From positions 496,001 to 560,000 of the forward strand of contig CP093831.1 of assembly GCA_033063855.1 (NCBI GenBank): a stretch of 64,000 nucleotides of DNA, read 5' to 3'. Shown in pieces: positions 47,501 to 58,310 of the stretch; the stretch's first letter is position 1, and the number at the start of each line of letters is the position of its first letter. The stretch comes from Smittia aterrima (taxonomy: Eukaryota; Arthropoda; Insecta; Diptera; Chironomidae). Position numbers and translations under genes: made by a program. The notes under the pieces are model-generated. The model was not told where the DNA came from. It saw nothing but the letters and a program-made list of their open reading frames with translations, and searched no databases.

Positions 47501-47802
47501 AGTCAAGTAACGACGTTATGGGATATTATAACAACAATAATCATCATGAGTATCAAGAAATCGAAGATACGAACAGAAATCGGATCTTCAAGCATGAAGA
47601 AGATGCACAGAAAGTGCCGCCTTTGCCACCCAAGCCGTCAAAGCTTCCGATCAAACCGAATAATTGGCAGACGACGAGTAACAACAAAGAAAACTTCTTC
47701 AAGACACCCCAAGAATTACCTCGACGTGCTCCCCTTGCCAGCGCTGAAACTTCGAAGAGCGATATTTATCTCGATCAACCAACAAGCAGCACATTCGTTT
47801 AA
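29562..47802 (+). CDS. loco: loco (RGS12/RGS14-type regulator of G-protein signalling), long isoform
   Basis: The first exon 29562-31916 (785 codons, phase 0) encodes a PDZ domain (residues about 20-98) and a PTB domain (about 213-390). It joins the shared exons 44885-45964, 46023-46562, 46618-46813, 46871-47401 and 47459-47802, giving 1681 aa. The shared 896-aa part has an RGS domain (WGQSFELLLHD...FAEFLKKEF...YFWTACERFR), tandem Ras-binding domains (around 45.83-45.96 and 46.07-46.3 kb) and a GoLoco motif (LLEGLKRAQRARLEDQRG). The C-terminal tail has proline motifs (PPLPPKPSKLP). RGS12/14 proteins accelerate GTP hydrolysis on G-alpha-i/o; GoLoco blocks GDP release. In Drosophila, loco acts in glia and asymmetric division and has several promoters. 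The intron between first and shared exons is about 13 kb. Confidence 0.92.
31917..33132. other. loco intron, segment before the first internal promoter
   Basis: 1.2 kb of noncoding sequence after the PDZ-PTB exon donor (GAG/GTGAGT). It is rich in GA and TC runs and in short ATTA and CAATTA motifs. It probably holds the promoter of the 33133 exon and enhancer sequence; no ORF is supported. Confidence 0.4.
33133..33195 (+). CDS. loco: loco alternative first exon (21 codons)
   Basis: An ATG opens 21 codons (MSSMLSGLVCGFTRSLPEGF plus Ala) that end exactly at a GTAAGC donor in phase 0. This matches the phase-0 acceptor of the shared RGS exon at 44885. The splice would give a 917-aa RGS protein without PDZ or PTB, similar to the short loco isoforms of Drosophila. 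The evidence is ATG, donor and phase; no transcript was seen. Confidence 0.65.
33196..34506. other. loco intron between two alternative first exons
   Basis: 1.3 kb noncoding. Open frames at 33771-34013 and 34042-34227 show no family similarity and the first lacks an ATG. The 5' UTR of the next alternative exon probably starts within the last 500 bp. Confidence 0.4.
34507..35934 (+). CDS. loco: loco alternative first exon (476 codons)
   Basis: An open exon starting MEQRVNESPVKTGE ends at CT/GTAAGT in phase 0, again matching the shared acceptor at 44885, for a predicted 1372-aa isoform. The sequence is low in complexity: Ser, Asp, Glu and Asn-rich, with one Lys/Arg cluster (KKLRRKQSSSKKKHGRR) near 35.4 kb. 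There is no folded domain I recognise, so it is probably a disordered regulatory tail. The frame extends a further 11 codons upstream without an ATG. Confidence 0.75.
35935..44637. other. Large loco intron segment without supported genes
   Basis: 8.7 kb, the longest gene-free stretch of the window. Open frames here (for example 40607-40906 and 39522-39764) are short, mostly lack an ATG and show no domain. The sequence is rich in GAGA/CTCT-like runs, ATTA and TAATTA cores and CATGCA. A short CGT microsatellite lies at 38569-38584. It probably holds enhancers and possibly another promoter around 40.2-40.6 kb, where purine-rich GAGAGA runs precede the longest frame. None of this is proven by the sequence. 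Confidence 0.4.
38569..38584 (+). repeat. Short (CGT)n microsatellite
   Basis: Five CGT units in tandem plus one base, in the large loco intron. Confidence 0.7.
44638..44790 (+). CDS. loco: Candidate fourth loco first exon (51 codons)
   Basis: An ATG at 44638 opens 51 codons (MSEIRTNRKIIQMPNYNYYK onwards) ending at AATGGT/GTAAGC. That is phase 0, only 94 nt upstream of the shared acceptor at 44885. A stop (TAA at 44619-44621) lies upstream in the other phase read from the nearest acceptor-like AAG, so it could not be an internal exon from there. Joined to the shared part it predicts 947 aa. The peptide has no domain. Support is frame, donor and position only. Confidence 0.5.
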
Positions 47803-47999
47803 ACGATACTTAAATATAAAAGTGACTTAGGCTAATAAGAGAATTTTAACACTTTGTGAAGTGCCAACTAAATATTTTAAGAGATTTTGAAGAAATTTAT
47901 TTATCCACAAAATGAAAACGAACTTTTGATTGAAGTTTTATCTCTCTAAAGTTTTTATTGTGAAATAATATACAAAATGCTTCTAACATTCTAAGTGTT

Positions 48000-49053
48000 T
48001 TACTTTGCTACTGCCACTTCCTTGGCCACTTCTTCCTTATCCTTTTGCACCTCTTCGCTAACTTCAATCTCCTGAACTTCTTCTGGCTCTTCGACGAAAG
48101 TTCTACGTGATGGTTCACGTTCTGGTGTCCAATCTGGGATGATCTTGTCATGAAGTCTCCACTTGCCATACTCATTAGATAAATGTTTTTCGAATACTAC
48201 ATACTCAAGAACATCCTTAGCAAGGATTTCACTACCGTGCATTAATCGACCAAAGCGATCATAAATTGCAAGACTTTGTTGAGTGTGGAACCGAACTGTT
48301 ACTTGTCCATAAATGTTTTCTTTCGAGATGACGTCAGTACATCTAGCATGAAGAACGTATGGTTGTTCAAGACTCTTGATGAACTTCCAGCGAATAGTTT
48401 TATCATGAACATTATGCATCAACTCGGGATAAGCGCGTTCAGTTACGAACTCTCGAAGTTCGTACTTATTTCTTCTCGCAATAGCTTCATGAGCTTTGAT
48501 GTAAATCTCTTGAGCTTGTTCAGCAAATTCTGGTGGTTCAAAATCTTCGTCGAAGCTACGAATCTTTCTAACTGCCATCATTGACTTTCCCTTCTTCTCT
48601 AAGAACTCTAGTTTCGCCTTAGTAACACCTTTGATGGAAGACACTTTTCCGTCACCTTCTGGAGGAACGTACGGTTCAAATGTTCCACCGGTACTAGCAA
48701 TGTAAAAGGGTCGTTCCATATATGGCCTTGGTGGTGCAATTCCTCTCTCTTTCATCTTCGATCTTTGCTCTTCCGGAGTCATATCAGTGAACTTTTCATG
48801 CATGTTTGGTAGCTCAACTTTTACATACTTCTCTTGTCTCATCTTCTTCCATTTCGGATTGAAATGTTTAGTTCTTCTATGACGATATTGCTGGAGTTCT
48901 GGTGAAGCTTGAACAGCGGCTAACAAACTGATACGCGGAACCTTAAAATGAAAACATTGAATTGAGCCACATTTTTCAGTGAAATTGGATTGATAAGTGA
49001 CTTACGTGCAGAAATTTGAGTCCATTGCCAAGAATCGATATTAGTCCTGACAT
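48000..49053 (-). CDS. mRpL45: Mitochondrial ribosomal protein L45
   Basis: Two minus-strand exons (49053-49006, 48941-48000), phase 0, give 329 aa. A hydrophobic N terminus (MSGLISILGNGLKFLH) is followed by RHRRTKHFNPKWKKMRQEK, the typical mL45 presequence and N-terminal tail. The Tim44-like domain follows (REFVTERAYPELMHN, TIRWKFIKSLEQPYVLHARC, YGQVTVRFHTQQSLAIYD, EYVVFEKHLSNEYGKWRLHDKI). mL45 anchors the mitoribosome large subunit to the inner membrane at the exit tunnel. The C-terminal tail is Glu/Lys/Val-rich and low in complexity. Confidence 0.94.
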
Positions 49054-49359
49054 TTTTGGACAACTGAATGAATATTAAAGCTTACTTCACTGGTAAATCA
49101 AGAATCAAATATTTTGTGAATTTTTTATTGAAATATTTCTTTAGGTTAATGGAAAACGTCCAAATCAAAAATGAAATTCTATGAAAACGTTCCAACTGCT
49201 CCACGATGTAAACAAAGAGAAGATTTAATTAAGCGTCTTATCAATAAGTATCTCGCTCGTAGCTTCATTGCGTTATCATTTGATTATTTTTACGACCTTA
49301 TTGTGATGAGTTTTTAAAAGAGACACAAAGTATTTCTCTTGAACAGTGAGTGGCTAGCA
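49054..49359. promoter_or_regulatory. Divergent intergenic promoter (mRpL45 / SLC46-like)
   Basis: 306 bp between divergent start codons. Nothing more specific could be supported. Confidence 0.4.
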
Positions 49360-51198
49360 ATGGAGAAGAAGGTATCGTCTCCGGAAGAGGAGCAGCCTCA
49401 AGTGCCATGGTATCGAAAGATTACAGTCGAACCGTCACTCTTTCTCTACATGTTCGCTTTTATGACGACCTCGGTAGTTGAAAATGTCTACTTCGTCTAC
49501 AAAGCTTGCACTGTTAATCATGGCTACAATCATTCAGTGTGCATCAATATCGCGGATTATAGTGAAATAAAGAAGGAAGTTCAAGTGTCAACTGCAGATT
49601 TTTTCCAGTATAATTCGATCGCCGGGCATGTTATTCCTATAATTCTAGCGCTTTTTCTCGGCGCATTCTCCGACAGACGAGGGAGGTAAAATGAGTAAAA
49701 TTTGATTGAATTGCGAAATCCGATGCTTAACTTGCATTTTAAGGAAGCTCCCACTTATAATGGGCTTGTTCGGAAAGTTCATTTACTCTGTGATGGTTGT
49801 TGTCAATACTTTACAACCGCAATGGCCCATCGAATACATCATTTACACAGCTACGATCCCAAGTGCCTTTACTGGAGCTGGTGAGATATTTTATTGCATT
49901 GATTGACCGTAGATATAAATTTTATTATTCTAGATGTTGCAATCTTCGCTTGTGCTTTTGCTTATATTTCTGACGTTTCAAGTGTAAGAGATAGGACATT
50001 ACGCATAACGATTCTTGATGTCTGCTACCTCTCAACGATGCCTACCGGAATAGCACTAGGTAACAATTCAAAAAAGATTTTCTGAAAGAGTAGCGCTATC
50101 TGAAGTGTTTCCCAGTGAATCCCATTTAATCTTAATTAGTTGATACCAAACTTATCTTTGACAGGCACTTATCTCTTCAATTACTTCGACAAGTCGTTCA
50201 CAATAATGTTTACGATTAACGCTTCGTTATTATTCTTATCAATTGTCTACTCTCTGCTTAATTTGGAGGCAAAGCAAAAATTATCTTTCATTCAATTTCC
50301 TGGTCTAATTGCTTCTGTTTTAATTTTAGTGGCAGACAACATCGAAACAAAAGCCTTTGACTGAACTTCATTATACGAGATGGCTTTCCGATTTCTTCGA
50401 TAAAAAACATTTTACACAGTCGATGAAGACTCTTTGTAAAAGACGCAGCAACAACTTCCGAACTTATATTATTATCATGATGGTATCAATGGCTCTTTAT
50501 GCCTTTCAGCGTGATGAGAAACCTTATTTGTACCTGTTTGCACAACTCAAGTTCAACTGGACAACTGAGATATACAGTAACTTCAAAACATATCAGTCGG
50601 CATCATTCGTCATCGTCATGCTTGTCTTCGTTCCCGTGATGAACAAGGTTTTCCATTGGAGAGATACGACGATTGTAATTCTCGGGGCTTGCGCTCACTC
50701 TTTGGGTCGAGTTTTCTTCGGCCTGGCTTCAGGCACTTGGATGATGTATCTCGGTGCAACTGTCGCTGCTCTTGGGTAATATCTTGAATTATGGCAAAAA
50801 AAAAATCAATTTGACTGTCAAACTAACGGACTCGTTTTAGACCATCAGTTGCACCTGCATTGCGTTCGATCACATCCAAGCTTGTGCCTGTAGAAGAACG
50901 TGGAACAATATTTGCTCTTCTCTCAGTTTGCGACAATGCAGTGCCTCTACTCAACGGCGTGATGTATACACAAGTTTATAAGTGGAGCATAGACACGCAT
51001 CCAGCAGGAATCTTTTGGTTAACACTCGGAACGCAGATGATTGTCATGTTCCTCGTTTTGTAAGAACGACTACTCTTAGTTAAAACTTAATTCATAAAAA
51101 CATTCATTTTTAGAAATATACACGTGCGAAGGCCTTTTGATGATATCCATAAACCAAACAATGACGCTCTCATCGAAGAACCCACTGAAACTAAATAA
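49360..51198 (+). CDS. SLC46-family (proton-coupled folate-transporter-like) MFS transporter
   Basis: Seven exons (49360-49685, 49744-49880, 49934-50059, 50165-50268, 50330-50775, 50841-51059, 51114-51198) give 480 aa. The MFS signature between helices 2 and 3 is GAFSDRRGRKLPLI. About 12 hydrophobic segments are present, with an intracellular loop around residues 230-260. An extracellular cysteine pair (KACTVN...NHSVC) fits the SLC46 family. Intron 4 (50269-50329) uses a GC-AG pair: without it the frame hits a stop, with it the protein continues NLE-WQTTSKQKP in frame. SLC46 members move folates or peptidoglycan fragments; the substrate here is unknown. The start is ATG 49360. Confidence 0.88.
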
Positions 51199-51352
51199 TT
51201 GAAACAGCTAAGAGTAGTTAGAACACATTCCCTTCAATTTTAATCCAACAAGAACGTAGAATTACTGATGATACGATAACAAAGTAATTAAAAAACATTT
51301 TTATAGCAAACCAAATTTTTCCCTGTTTTAAATTCTTACTTAAATGAAGTGA

Positions 51353-52982
51353 CTACATTTTCGACGCTTCGTTTGAACTTTTATTTAAACGAGTCAGCAG
51401 CTCGCTCCAAGCTTTTTCTGCCTGCGATTGCGAGTATTCGTAACTCCAGAGAGACGAGAAAACGACATTCGAATGTGCGACTACGACGGAATTCTTGACT
51501 TGCGATGCAATTCTTGCTTTAGCTTCTTCCTCACTCAAGTTATTACGCTCCATGATTCGCTTAGTGGCAACTTCTGATGGAATTATACAAGACCAAATTT
51601 CATGACACTCGGTTTCCCAACCGGCTTTAAGAAGCACAGCAGCTTCAAGGATAACGATTTCCTTGCCTTCGGATTCGTACAATTCTTTTATTCGCTGCTT
51701 TGACTTCTTCATCAGGTTAGGCCAAACTATTCCGTTTAGCTGATCTAACTTTTCTTTGTCAGTGAAGACAATCCCACCAAGTGCCTTTCTGTCTATCTTT
51801 CCATCGTTTGCAACAACTTCCTTTCCGAAAGCGTCAACAATTGCTTGATAACATTCTTCACCAGGTTCATACAATGAATGAGCTAACTTATCGCAATCAA
51901 TCACTCCTGCGCCCATAGCTTGAAACCGCTCGGTCATTTTACTTTTACCAGAAGCAATTCCTCCAATTAATCCAATAATATAAGGCCGTGATGGAAGATT
52001 TGGTCTTGGGAAAGGTTCTTTGAACTGACTTCCAAGAATATCCATTCGTTGATTAGATGAACTGACTTTTTTCTCTTTTTCTAATAGTACTTCTTTGATT
52101 TCGATTAATGGAATGCTATAAATTTCAAGCTCTCTCATATTTTTCCCTCGTCGAATCTCATTTACTTTCTCGCCACCTTTCATTGTCTCGGAACTGACAA
52201 CAATAAGGTCGAGATCTGGATCGGTAGCCGTTGGTCCAAACGGATCCTGGATCGGAACTATTTCATAAATCAACGTGCTATCAATATCCGTTAGAAACTC
52301 TCGAACTTCAGCCATACGCTGCTCCAGAGGAAGAACCAACTCGGGTAGTTTTTTCGCTAAAAGCAAGAGCGCGGTAAGTTTTTTGATTCTCTTATCACCT
52401 TGCGACTTTTTTTTCACTCACTCGTTATCATGTTTACGTCAGTCACTCCGACCACTAATCTTTTCTGAGCTCTCAAGGCCGCCTCCGATAATAATATCTT
52501 ATGACCAACATGGAGCCGGTCGAAGGTCCCTCCGAGAACAACTGAGTTGTATTTGTGGCAATCAGGTTCATCGAAGAGTGAATCGGAAACATTTAACTTA
52601 AGCGATGATATGACGCTATCAGACGAGTGTTCATTTTGATCAACCATTATCAGATCCATCTTATCCATTCGTGCAATCATATTGCTTTGATTCTTCATGG
52701 TTGACACGAGAACTCGAACATCGATATTGCCACATATTTCAACGGAGCTTGTGTATATGCTTAAAAGTGTCTAAAAATATATAAAGTCGTTAATATCCGG
52801 AGAAACTAAAAAGATTTCTCAATAAATTTGCGCACCTTACTAAATTTCTCATACTTCAATGGCTCGGTCGGCTGGTAATGAATATAGAGGTGGTTGACGA
52901 TTCGTTTGCTTGCTACAGTTAGCGAAGCTGCTAATTTCGACAAGCATGTTATGATGAGCAAACCATTATTTAATCCAGACAT
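51353..52982 (-). CDS. Ppat-Dpck: Bifunctional coenzyme A synthase (PPAT-DPCK)
   Basis: Three minus-strand exons (52982-52836, 52770-52422, 52356-51353) join in phases 0 and 1 and give 499 aa. A hydrophobic N terminus may target mitochondria. The phosphopantetheine adenylyltransferase domain has VVLGGTFDRLHVGHK with the HxGH nucleotidyl-transfer motif. The dephospho-CoA kinase domain has the P-loop GLIGGIASGKS and GAGVIDCDKLAH. Together they catalyse the last two steps of CoA synthesis. The 65-nt second intron is easily missed: reading through gives an apparent stop and frame change, while splicing gives VNMITTKKLPELVLPLEQR. The 5' end faces mRpL46 across 105 bp. Confidence 0.94.
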
Positions 52983-53087
52983 TTTTCTTGATCAGAAATT
53001 AAACTTGACTGAGGGGACTAAACAATAAAAAAAACTTTTGTGAGCACCCAGTGAAAGAGCACGAAAGTAAATAAAAGAAAATTGAAA
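52983..53087. promoter_or_regulatory. Compact bidirectional promoter (CoA synthase / mRpL46)
   Basis: 105 bp between divergent start codons, the shortest such gap in the window. Shared regulation is inferred. Confidence 0.5.
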
Positions 53088-53902
53088 ATGTTCCGCAATA
53101 TTATTGGAAGAACACTGGCATTCGGAGTGAGAAATGCATCGACGGCTTCACAAAAGGAACGATGGGACCTTCATGTCGGTGTTTTAATCGAAAGATTGCC
53201 GATTGTCTCGAAAAAACTCAATGACATCGAGACTGAATTCATGGTAAGAAATTAACCAATTTGAAATGAATTGATAAAATTACACAATAACATTCATTTT
53301 AGAAAACAATTAATCAAATTGAGTTTGAAAACAGTTTGAAGTGTGACCACGAGATTCGTAAGGAGAGAGACAAACTTCAACAGGAATTGATCAAAGCAGG
53401 AAAGTTGGAAATCGAACTTGATTCTGACGCAAGAAGTTTGCAGACCGCTCAGGATTTCGAAGATCTTAATCAAGAAGAATTATCTAAATTCAAGTTTGCA
53501 ACAAGGGAAACGGAGGATGACAAGAAGAATAATTTGCAAAGTCTTAATCGGAAACTTGATGACACTCTGATGCTCTTGTGTGGTGAAGAAATTCTTGTGC
53601 TGCCAGAAGATAAATGGATCGAAGGTGAATCTATGAGACAAACAGCAGAAAGAATTGTCAAAGAAAAATTGGGTCCTGAACTTAAAGTTCAGTTCTATGG
53701 ACAGTCGCCTTGTGGATTTTACAAGTACAAATATAAATCGACGGGAAAGAGCGACGCTATTGGAGTGAAGACATTTTTCTATCGGGCAGCATACAAAGAA
53801 GGAGAAGTCAAGAAAACAAAGTTTGAATGGGTCAACGAAGAAGAAATGAAAAACAAAGTCAGAGCTTCCTACTATCAAAGTGTATCGCAGTTCTTGATTT
53901 AG
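53088..53902 (+). CDS. mRpL46: Mitochondrial ribosomal protein L46
   Basis: Two exons (53088-53243, 53303-53902), phase 0, give 251 aa. The N terminus (MFRNIIGRTLAFGVRNAST) is a mitochondrial presequence. WDLHVGVLIERLPIVSKKLNDIE is the conserved mL46 start. The rest is a Nudix-like fold (LMLLCGEEILVLPEDKWIEG...MRQTAERIVKEKLG) without an intact Nudix box, as expected for mL46. It is a large-subunit mitoribosome protein. Confidence 0.94.
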
Positions 53903-55287
53903 AAACATAAACAGAATTCACTGAAATAGAATTTGCATTAAAGATTTAGTAAAAGTAAAATATTTTAACGTTTATTTTGTCGTAGCTTCAGCCATTTGAC
54001 GAGTTTTAAAATCAGGGGGGATGAAAAAGCGATCGCATCTTCGTTCTTTCTTTCAGAATTATCCGTGCATTAACGCGAGAAGTGAAATTTAAATATACTC
54101 GAAGGTTCGTGTTTTTAGCTATCAGAAGTGTTTTAATTTTGTTCATAACATCCTTGTCTATCGAGATCAGTTGAAGATATCTTTCTTAAATAGCAGCTAA
54201 TAAGACAAATCACATTTTTAGTTTTCGCCATTTTTTCCGCGTGTTCACAACTTAAAATTCGAAGAGAGCCATCAACTAAGTGCGTTTAACGTTACTTTAG
54301 TTTAGTTTTATCCTTTCGTTCAACACAAGACTACCAGAAGTTTCATCTGTAAGCTATTTTAATTTATTTTCTCGTATTTTTTGACGCGTTCGTTCTGCCT
54401 TAGACCATCCACCATTTCGTTTTTTTACTGATAAAACCTCACACGTTTAATTGAGCCACGAGAATTGATTCAAACTCTTTTTGAGGGAGATACATTTATT
54501 AGACCTTGTAAATGACGAATAGAATATCTAGAACGAACGATGATTTATCTTTCGGTTCATTTGGCCAACTCAACACATTTCTCGTTCGTGTGGCTATTGA
54601 CCTCTATTTTACAGTTTTTTCTTTCTTTCAAAGCCAGAACCAAAGCGAAATTTCTATTTTTAGAGACAAAACTGTCGACTCGAGAGAGCGACGTTAAATG
54701 AGACAAAGTTCAACTTCAGAATGATATGAATGGGGTCAAAGTTTGAATCGAGGGTGGCGGGTGCAGTCTGTGGGCCAGGAAGTCGGTTGAATAAAGTGCT
54801 GACTTGTTTTGGTTAAAAAAATAATTGAGGACTGCAAAATTATTTACTTCGCTAAGCTATGTTAACTTAATTAATATTCAGTAATTGATGTTAACACGCA
54901 GCTGAAGAAACATTCGTCCCTTTGGGGTTTCGCCATCAAATATTTGACCTGTTTTGTTAAAATTCAATTAAGAAAGTCTCGATAACCGTTACGTTGGTCG
55001 ATGATGTCAGCGAACGGATTTTAGTGCTTAAAGCTCCCACGTGTTTAAAATTCTCTTTTTTTCCTTGATGTGAGTCATAGTCTTGTAATCATTCGTTGAG
55101 GATAGAAAATAAGATAAACACTTCAGTAAAACCTCAGTTACCTTCTCAGAATTCTTCATACATTCATACAAATTTAATGGTCAACCTCTTAATTTTTAAC
55201 AAATCATTAGTATGCACGAAAATTTTGGGTTAAGACTTAAATTGCTAACAACTTTCAATATTTTGTTCACTTTCAGTAATTTATTGT
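53903..55287. other. Noncoding upstream region of krasavietz
   Basis: 1.4 kb without a supported gene. A splice donor CATCT/GTAAGC at 54348/54349 and an acceptor TTTCAG at 55276 (12 nt before the krasavietz ATG) suggest a 5' UTR exon ending at 54348 and a roughly 930-nt leader intron. The 61-codon open frame at 54512-54697 lies in that intron and has no similarity. The exon model is inference from splice consensus. Confidence 0.45.
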
Positions 55288-58200
55288 ATGAGTCAAAAAG
55301 CAGAAAGGCCAGTACTGCAAGGTCAACGCATCAAGACCAGAAAAAGGGATGAGAAAGAAAAATTTGACCCGCACGGATTCCGTGATGCTGTTATTGCGGG
55401 TCTCGAAAAAGCTGAAGACTTAGAACAAATCTCTAAATTTCTTGACACAGCCGGCAATAAATTAGACTACCGTCGCTACGGTGAAGTGTTATTTGATATA
55501 TTGATCGCTGGAGGATTGCTCGTACCCGGTGGCTCGATCTCGCAGGATGGCGAGAAGCCATACACAAAAGCCTGCATTTTTGCAGCATCTGAAGGAATGG
55601 AATCGATGCGTGAACAAGAGCAGGTAAGAAAAAAAAACTTTACAATTTTTCAGCACCGATTAGAGCCAATTGATGAGAATTCTACCGCCATTTGGTGTCG
55701 AAAGTGTGCAAGACAAAAGGAGTAATCAATAGCTTGAATTAAGAATCGTTTAAACTAGATTCAATTAATTTTTCATTGAATACTACAATCTTCAAACCTT
55801 TAAATATTTTTTTAACTTACGCAATCTTTACTTTAACTGCAGATCCTTATCAAACTGGTACGACGATACAAATACTTAGAGAAGATGTTTGAGGAAGAGA
55901 TGAAAAAGGTCTTGGTGTTTATCAAAGGATTCACTCCGCTCGAACGCGTCAAGTTGGCACGCATGACAGCATTGTGGATAGCTAGCGGTGCCGTTGCTCC
56001 TACCGTTCTGACTGTGCTTTACAATGAGCACTTGATAAAGGATGGTGTTGCTTTGGAATTCCTCATCGAACTGTTTGTTACGCTGAAGCAAGAGCGTGGC
56101 ATTCCAGCACTGATAACCGCGCTGAAGAAAGGAGCTTTGGAGTCCCGATTGATGGAATTCTTGCCGTTGAACAAACGTACGGAAGAAAACTTCAAGAAAA
56201 CTTTCGACGATCACGGTCTTGAAGACATTGTGAAGTTGCACAAAGCTCAAGCAAGTCAGGAGGCTAAGCGCGAGTTGCAGTCGGTAAGTTCAAAATAGTT
56301 TACTCTTTTTTTTATTAAATGCACATGGCAGACTCTACAAATGCTTATAAAACCTAATTTGAAGATTTTGAACGTGTGCGACATTAAAATTAGCAGATGA
56401 TCTGTTCGATTCGATTAAATCGTGATCACTCGAACGAATATAGGCTAATACATTATTTTCCAATGAGATTTTTGAAATTTTGCTTAATCGAAGATTCCAA
56501 AAAAGATTGTCTATGGTTAAAATCTTTATCGCATCGGCCGACAACCTGATGATTTTGTTTTCGATCAAATTACATTCAGGAGATTTAAAAAAATCTTTTA
56601 ACGATGCAAGATAGAAGCAAGGATTTTTGCTTACATTGATTAAACTCGGTTTTCTATGAGATTCAATGTCAATAATTTCCTTCACAATAAATATTTATTC
56701 TATGGTATAAATAATAAACTTTGCACACTTTGCATACACTGTCGACTCCAACGAGTTCGCTCGAGAGAGGCTTCAGCTCTTTAACGGTGTGCAAAACTAA
56801 ATCAGGTCGCCCAGTTTTGTGTTTCAACAGTAACTCTTGACTCATTGAGTTTCTGTTAGCTTTAATCGCTGGGTATAAGAATAATTGCTTCCTAAGAAGC
56901 TGGAAAGCGTACTGTCATCAGTTATTATCTAATAGCAATTCTGGTGATTTTAGTTTTCTTACATTTATGCTATTAATTCGAGTCTATGGCAATCGAACGA
57001 ATTACTTAATTTATTTGATCAAATCGATGATATTTTGGAATCTTTAGTTTTTTTGTTTGCGCACTCAAGACAAATCCGCTTATCGGAAAATGTCCGTTTG
57101 CGGGTTCCATGAGCTGCAACAGCAATTTTTTCTTTTTAAATGATCTTGAGATGTTCGAGAGTTCGATTCGCTCATTTCTGAAAGTTTAAAGTTACAAAAA
57201 TTCTCATTGAAAATTTAAATAATCTAATATTTTATTATATTTATAAAATATTTATAATTTTTTCCTTTTTTTCATGTCTAAGGCAATCATCGATGATATT
57301 AAGGATAACAAGCCTCAAAAGGACATAATCACAGACGTAAAAGAGTTGTCCGACAAGTATATCATTCCAGAACATGAAGTTATCGGAATTGTAAGTTAAA
57401 ATAATCAAAAATCACTCGAAAACTTATTAACTTTTGTTATAATTTTTAGATCTGGACGACGATCATGGCATTGGGTGAATGGAACAAAAAAGAAGAGTTG
57501 GTTGCAGACCAAGCACTCCGTCATCTTAAGATCTACTCGCAGTTCTTCCAGGCCTTCACCACAAACGATCGCTCCGAACTTGGTTTGATTTTGAAGATTC
57601 AAGAGTATTGCTATGAAAACATGAATTTCATGAACTCTTTCTACAAAATTATGGTGTTGTTCTACAAACGTAAGTGTCTAATTATTTTTGCAAGATCATC
57701 GACAGCATCGTTCACGTTTTAATTTTCCTGTCATTTATGCAAACTTAAAACCTATAACGATGCTAGAACAAATGAATTTCGCTTTTTTTGGAATTGATTG
57801 AGAACCGTGAACCCGTGGATCAATTAGTTGTACAAAGTTGAAACAGATTTTCTTTAAAAATCTTTCTTTAGGTGAAATTTTTCTGATCGCAATATTTGTT
57901 TACTCTCTCTAGTTGAAATTATCTCGGAGGATTCGGTTTTGAAATGGTATCGAGAAGCTCACTCGCCAAAGGGGAAAATGCACTTCCTAGAGAAGATGCG
58001 TCCTTTCATCGAATGGCTGCAGAACGCTGAAGAAGGTAAATATCAAAGATTGTATTTTATAAACTTACGCATCTGTTAGAGCGGATTTAATTAAATAAAT
58101 TATTAAATTTGTGTGGAAAAGTTTGCAAAATCAAAACCCAGAGATATGAAACGGAAACTAGAAGTTTGTGTACAACGTCAAACTTCTTAGCGTTTTTCTC

Positions 58201-58310
58201 TTACATTCTCATAAATATTATAAAATATTTATAAATATTTATTTATTCAAAAACTAATCAAACTTCTCTTCTTTTTTTTTGTAGAGAGCGGATCGGAAGA
58301 AGACGAATAA
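55288..58310 (+). CDS. kra: krasavietz / BZW (eIF5-mimic protein, W2 domain)
   Basis: Six exons (55288-55623, 55843-56283, 57283-57390, 57450-57669, 57913-58035, 58285-58310) give 417 aa, matching BZW1/2 (about 419). Signatures are RPVLQGQRIKTRKRDEKEKF at the start, FLDTAGNKLDYRRYGEVLFDIL, GAVAPTVLTVLYNEHLIKDG and the C-terminal W2/eIF5C domain ending in MHFLEKMRPFIEWLQ and an acidic ESGSEEDE tail. The protein binds eIF2 and competes with eIF5 to tune start-codon choice; in Drosophila, kra acts in axon guidance and memory. Intron 2 (56284-57282) carries antisense open frames. A first-intron read-through gives an alternative 33-codon ending; the acceptor-like TTTTTCAG there is too close to the donor to be used with it. 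Confidence 0.94.
56335..56845 (-). other. Possible nested antisense ORFs in a krasavietz intron
   Basis: Two overlapping open frames on the minus strand within intron 2 of krasavietz. The first, 56845-56669, begins with ATG and encodes 58 aa (MSQELLLKHKTGRPD onwards) with a CKVC pair. The second, 56697-56335, is about 120 codons without an early ATG and looks leucine/isoleucine-rich, LRR-like (KIIRLSADAIKILTIDN, ISKISLENNVLAYI). They are in different frames and overlap slightly. Together they could be one gene broken by a frameshift, a nested gene with an unrecognised exon, or chance. No orthologue recognised. Confidence 0.3.
58161..58188. repeat. Small inverted repeat in the last krasavietz intron
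   Basis: Nine-base arms AGAAGTTTG and CAAACTTCT are separated by 10 nt, predicting a short hairpin in the intron RNA. Confidence 0.5.

Noticed and set aside
48941..49053. Both mRpL45 and CoA synthase start with MSGL and a hydrophobic stretch, hinting at a shared leader exon
   Set aside because: The two first exons differ at the nucleotide level beyond the first codons, and each is explained by its own gene's targeting sequence.
52400..52430. Apparent frameshift/stop between the two halves of CoA synthase
   Set aside because: A 65-nt GT-AG intron (52421 down to 52357) removes the stop and restores the conserved KKLPELVLPLEQR in frame.
55651..55725. Alternative krasavietz exon after TTTTTCAG
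   Set aside because: The acceptor is only about 30 nt from the donor at 55624, too short for an insect intron; the sequence is more simply intronic.
57140..57180. GTTCGATTCGC resembling a tRNA T-arm
   Set aside because: No matching D-arm, anticodon stem or acceptor stem can be found around it.
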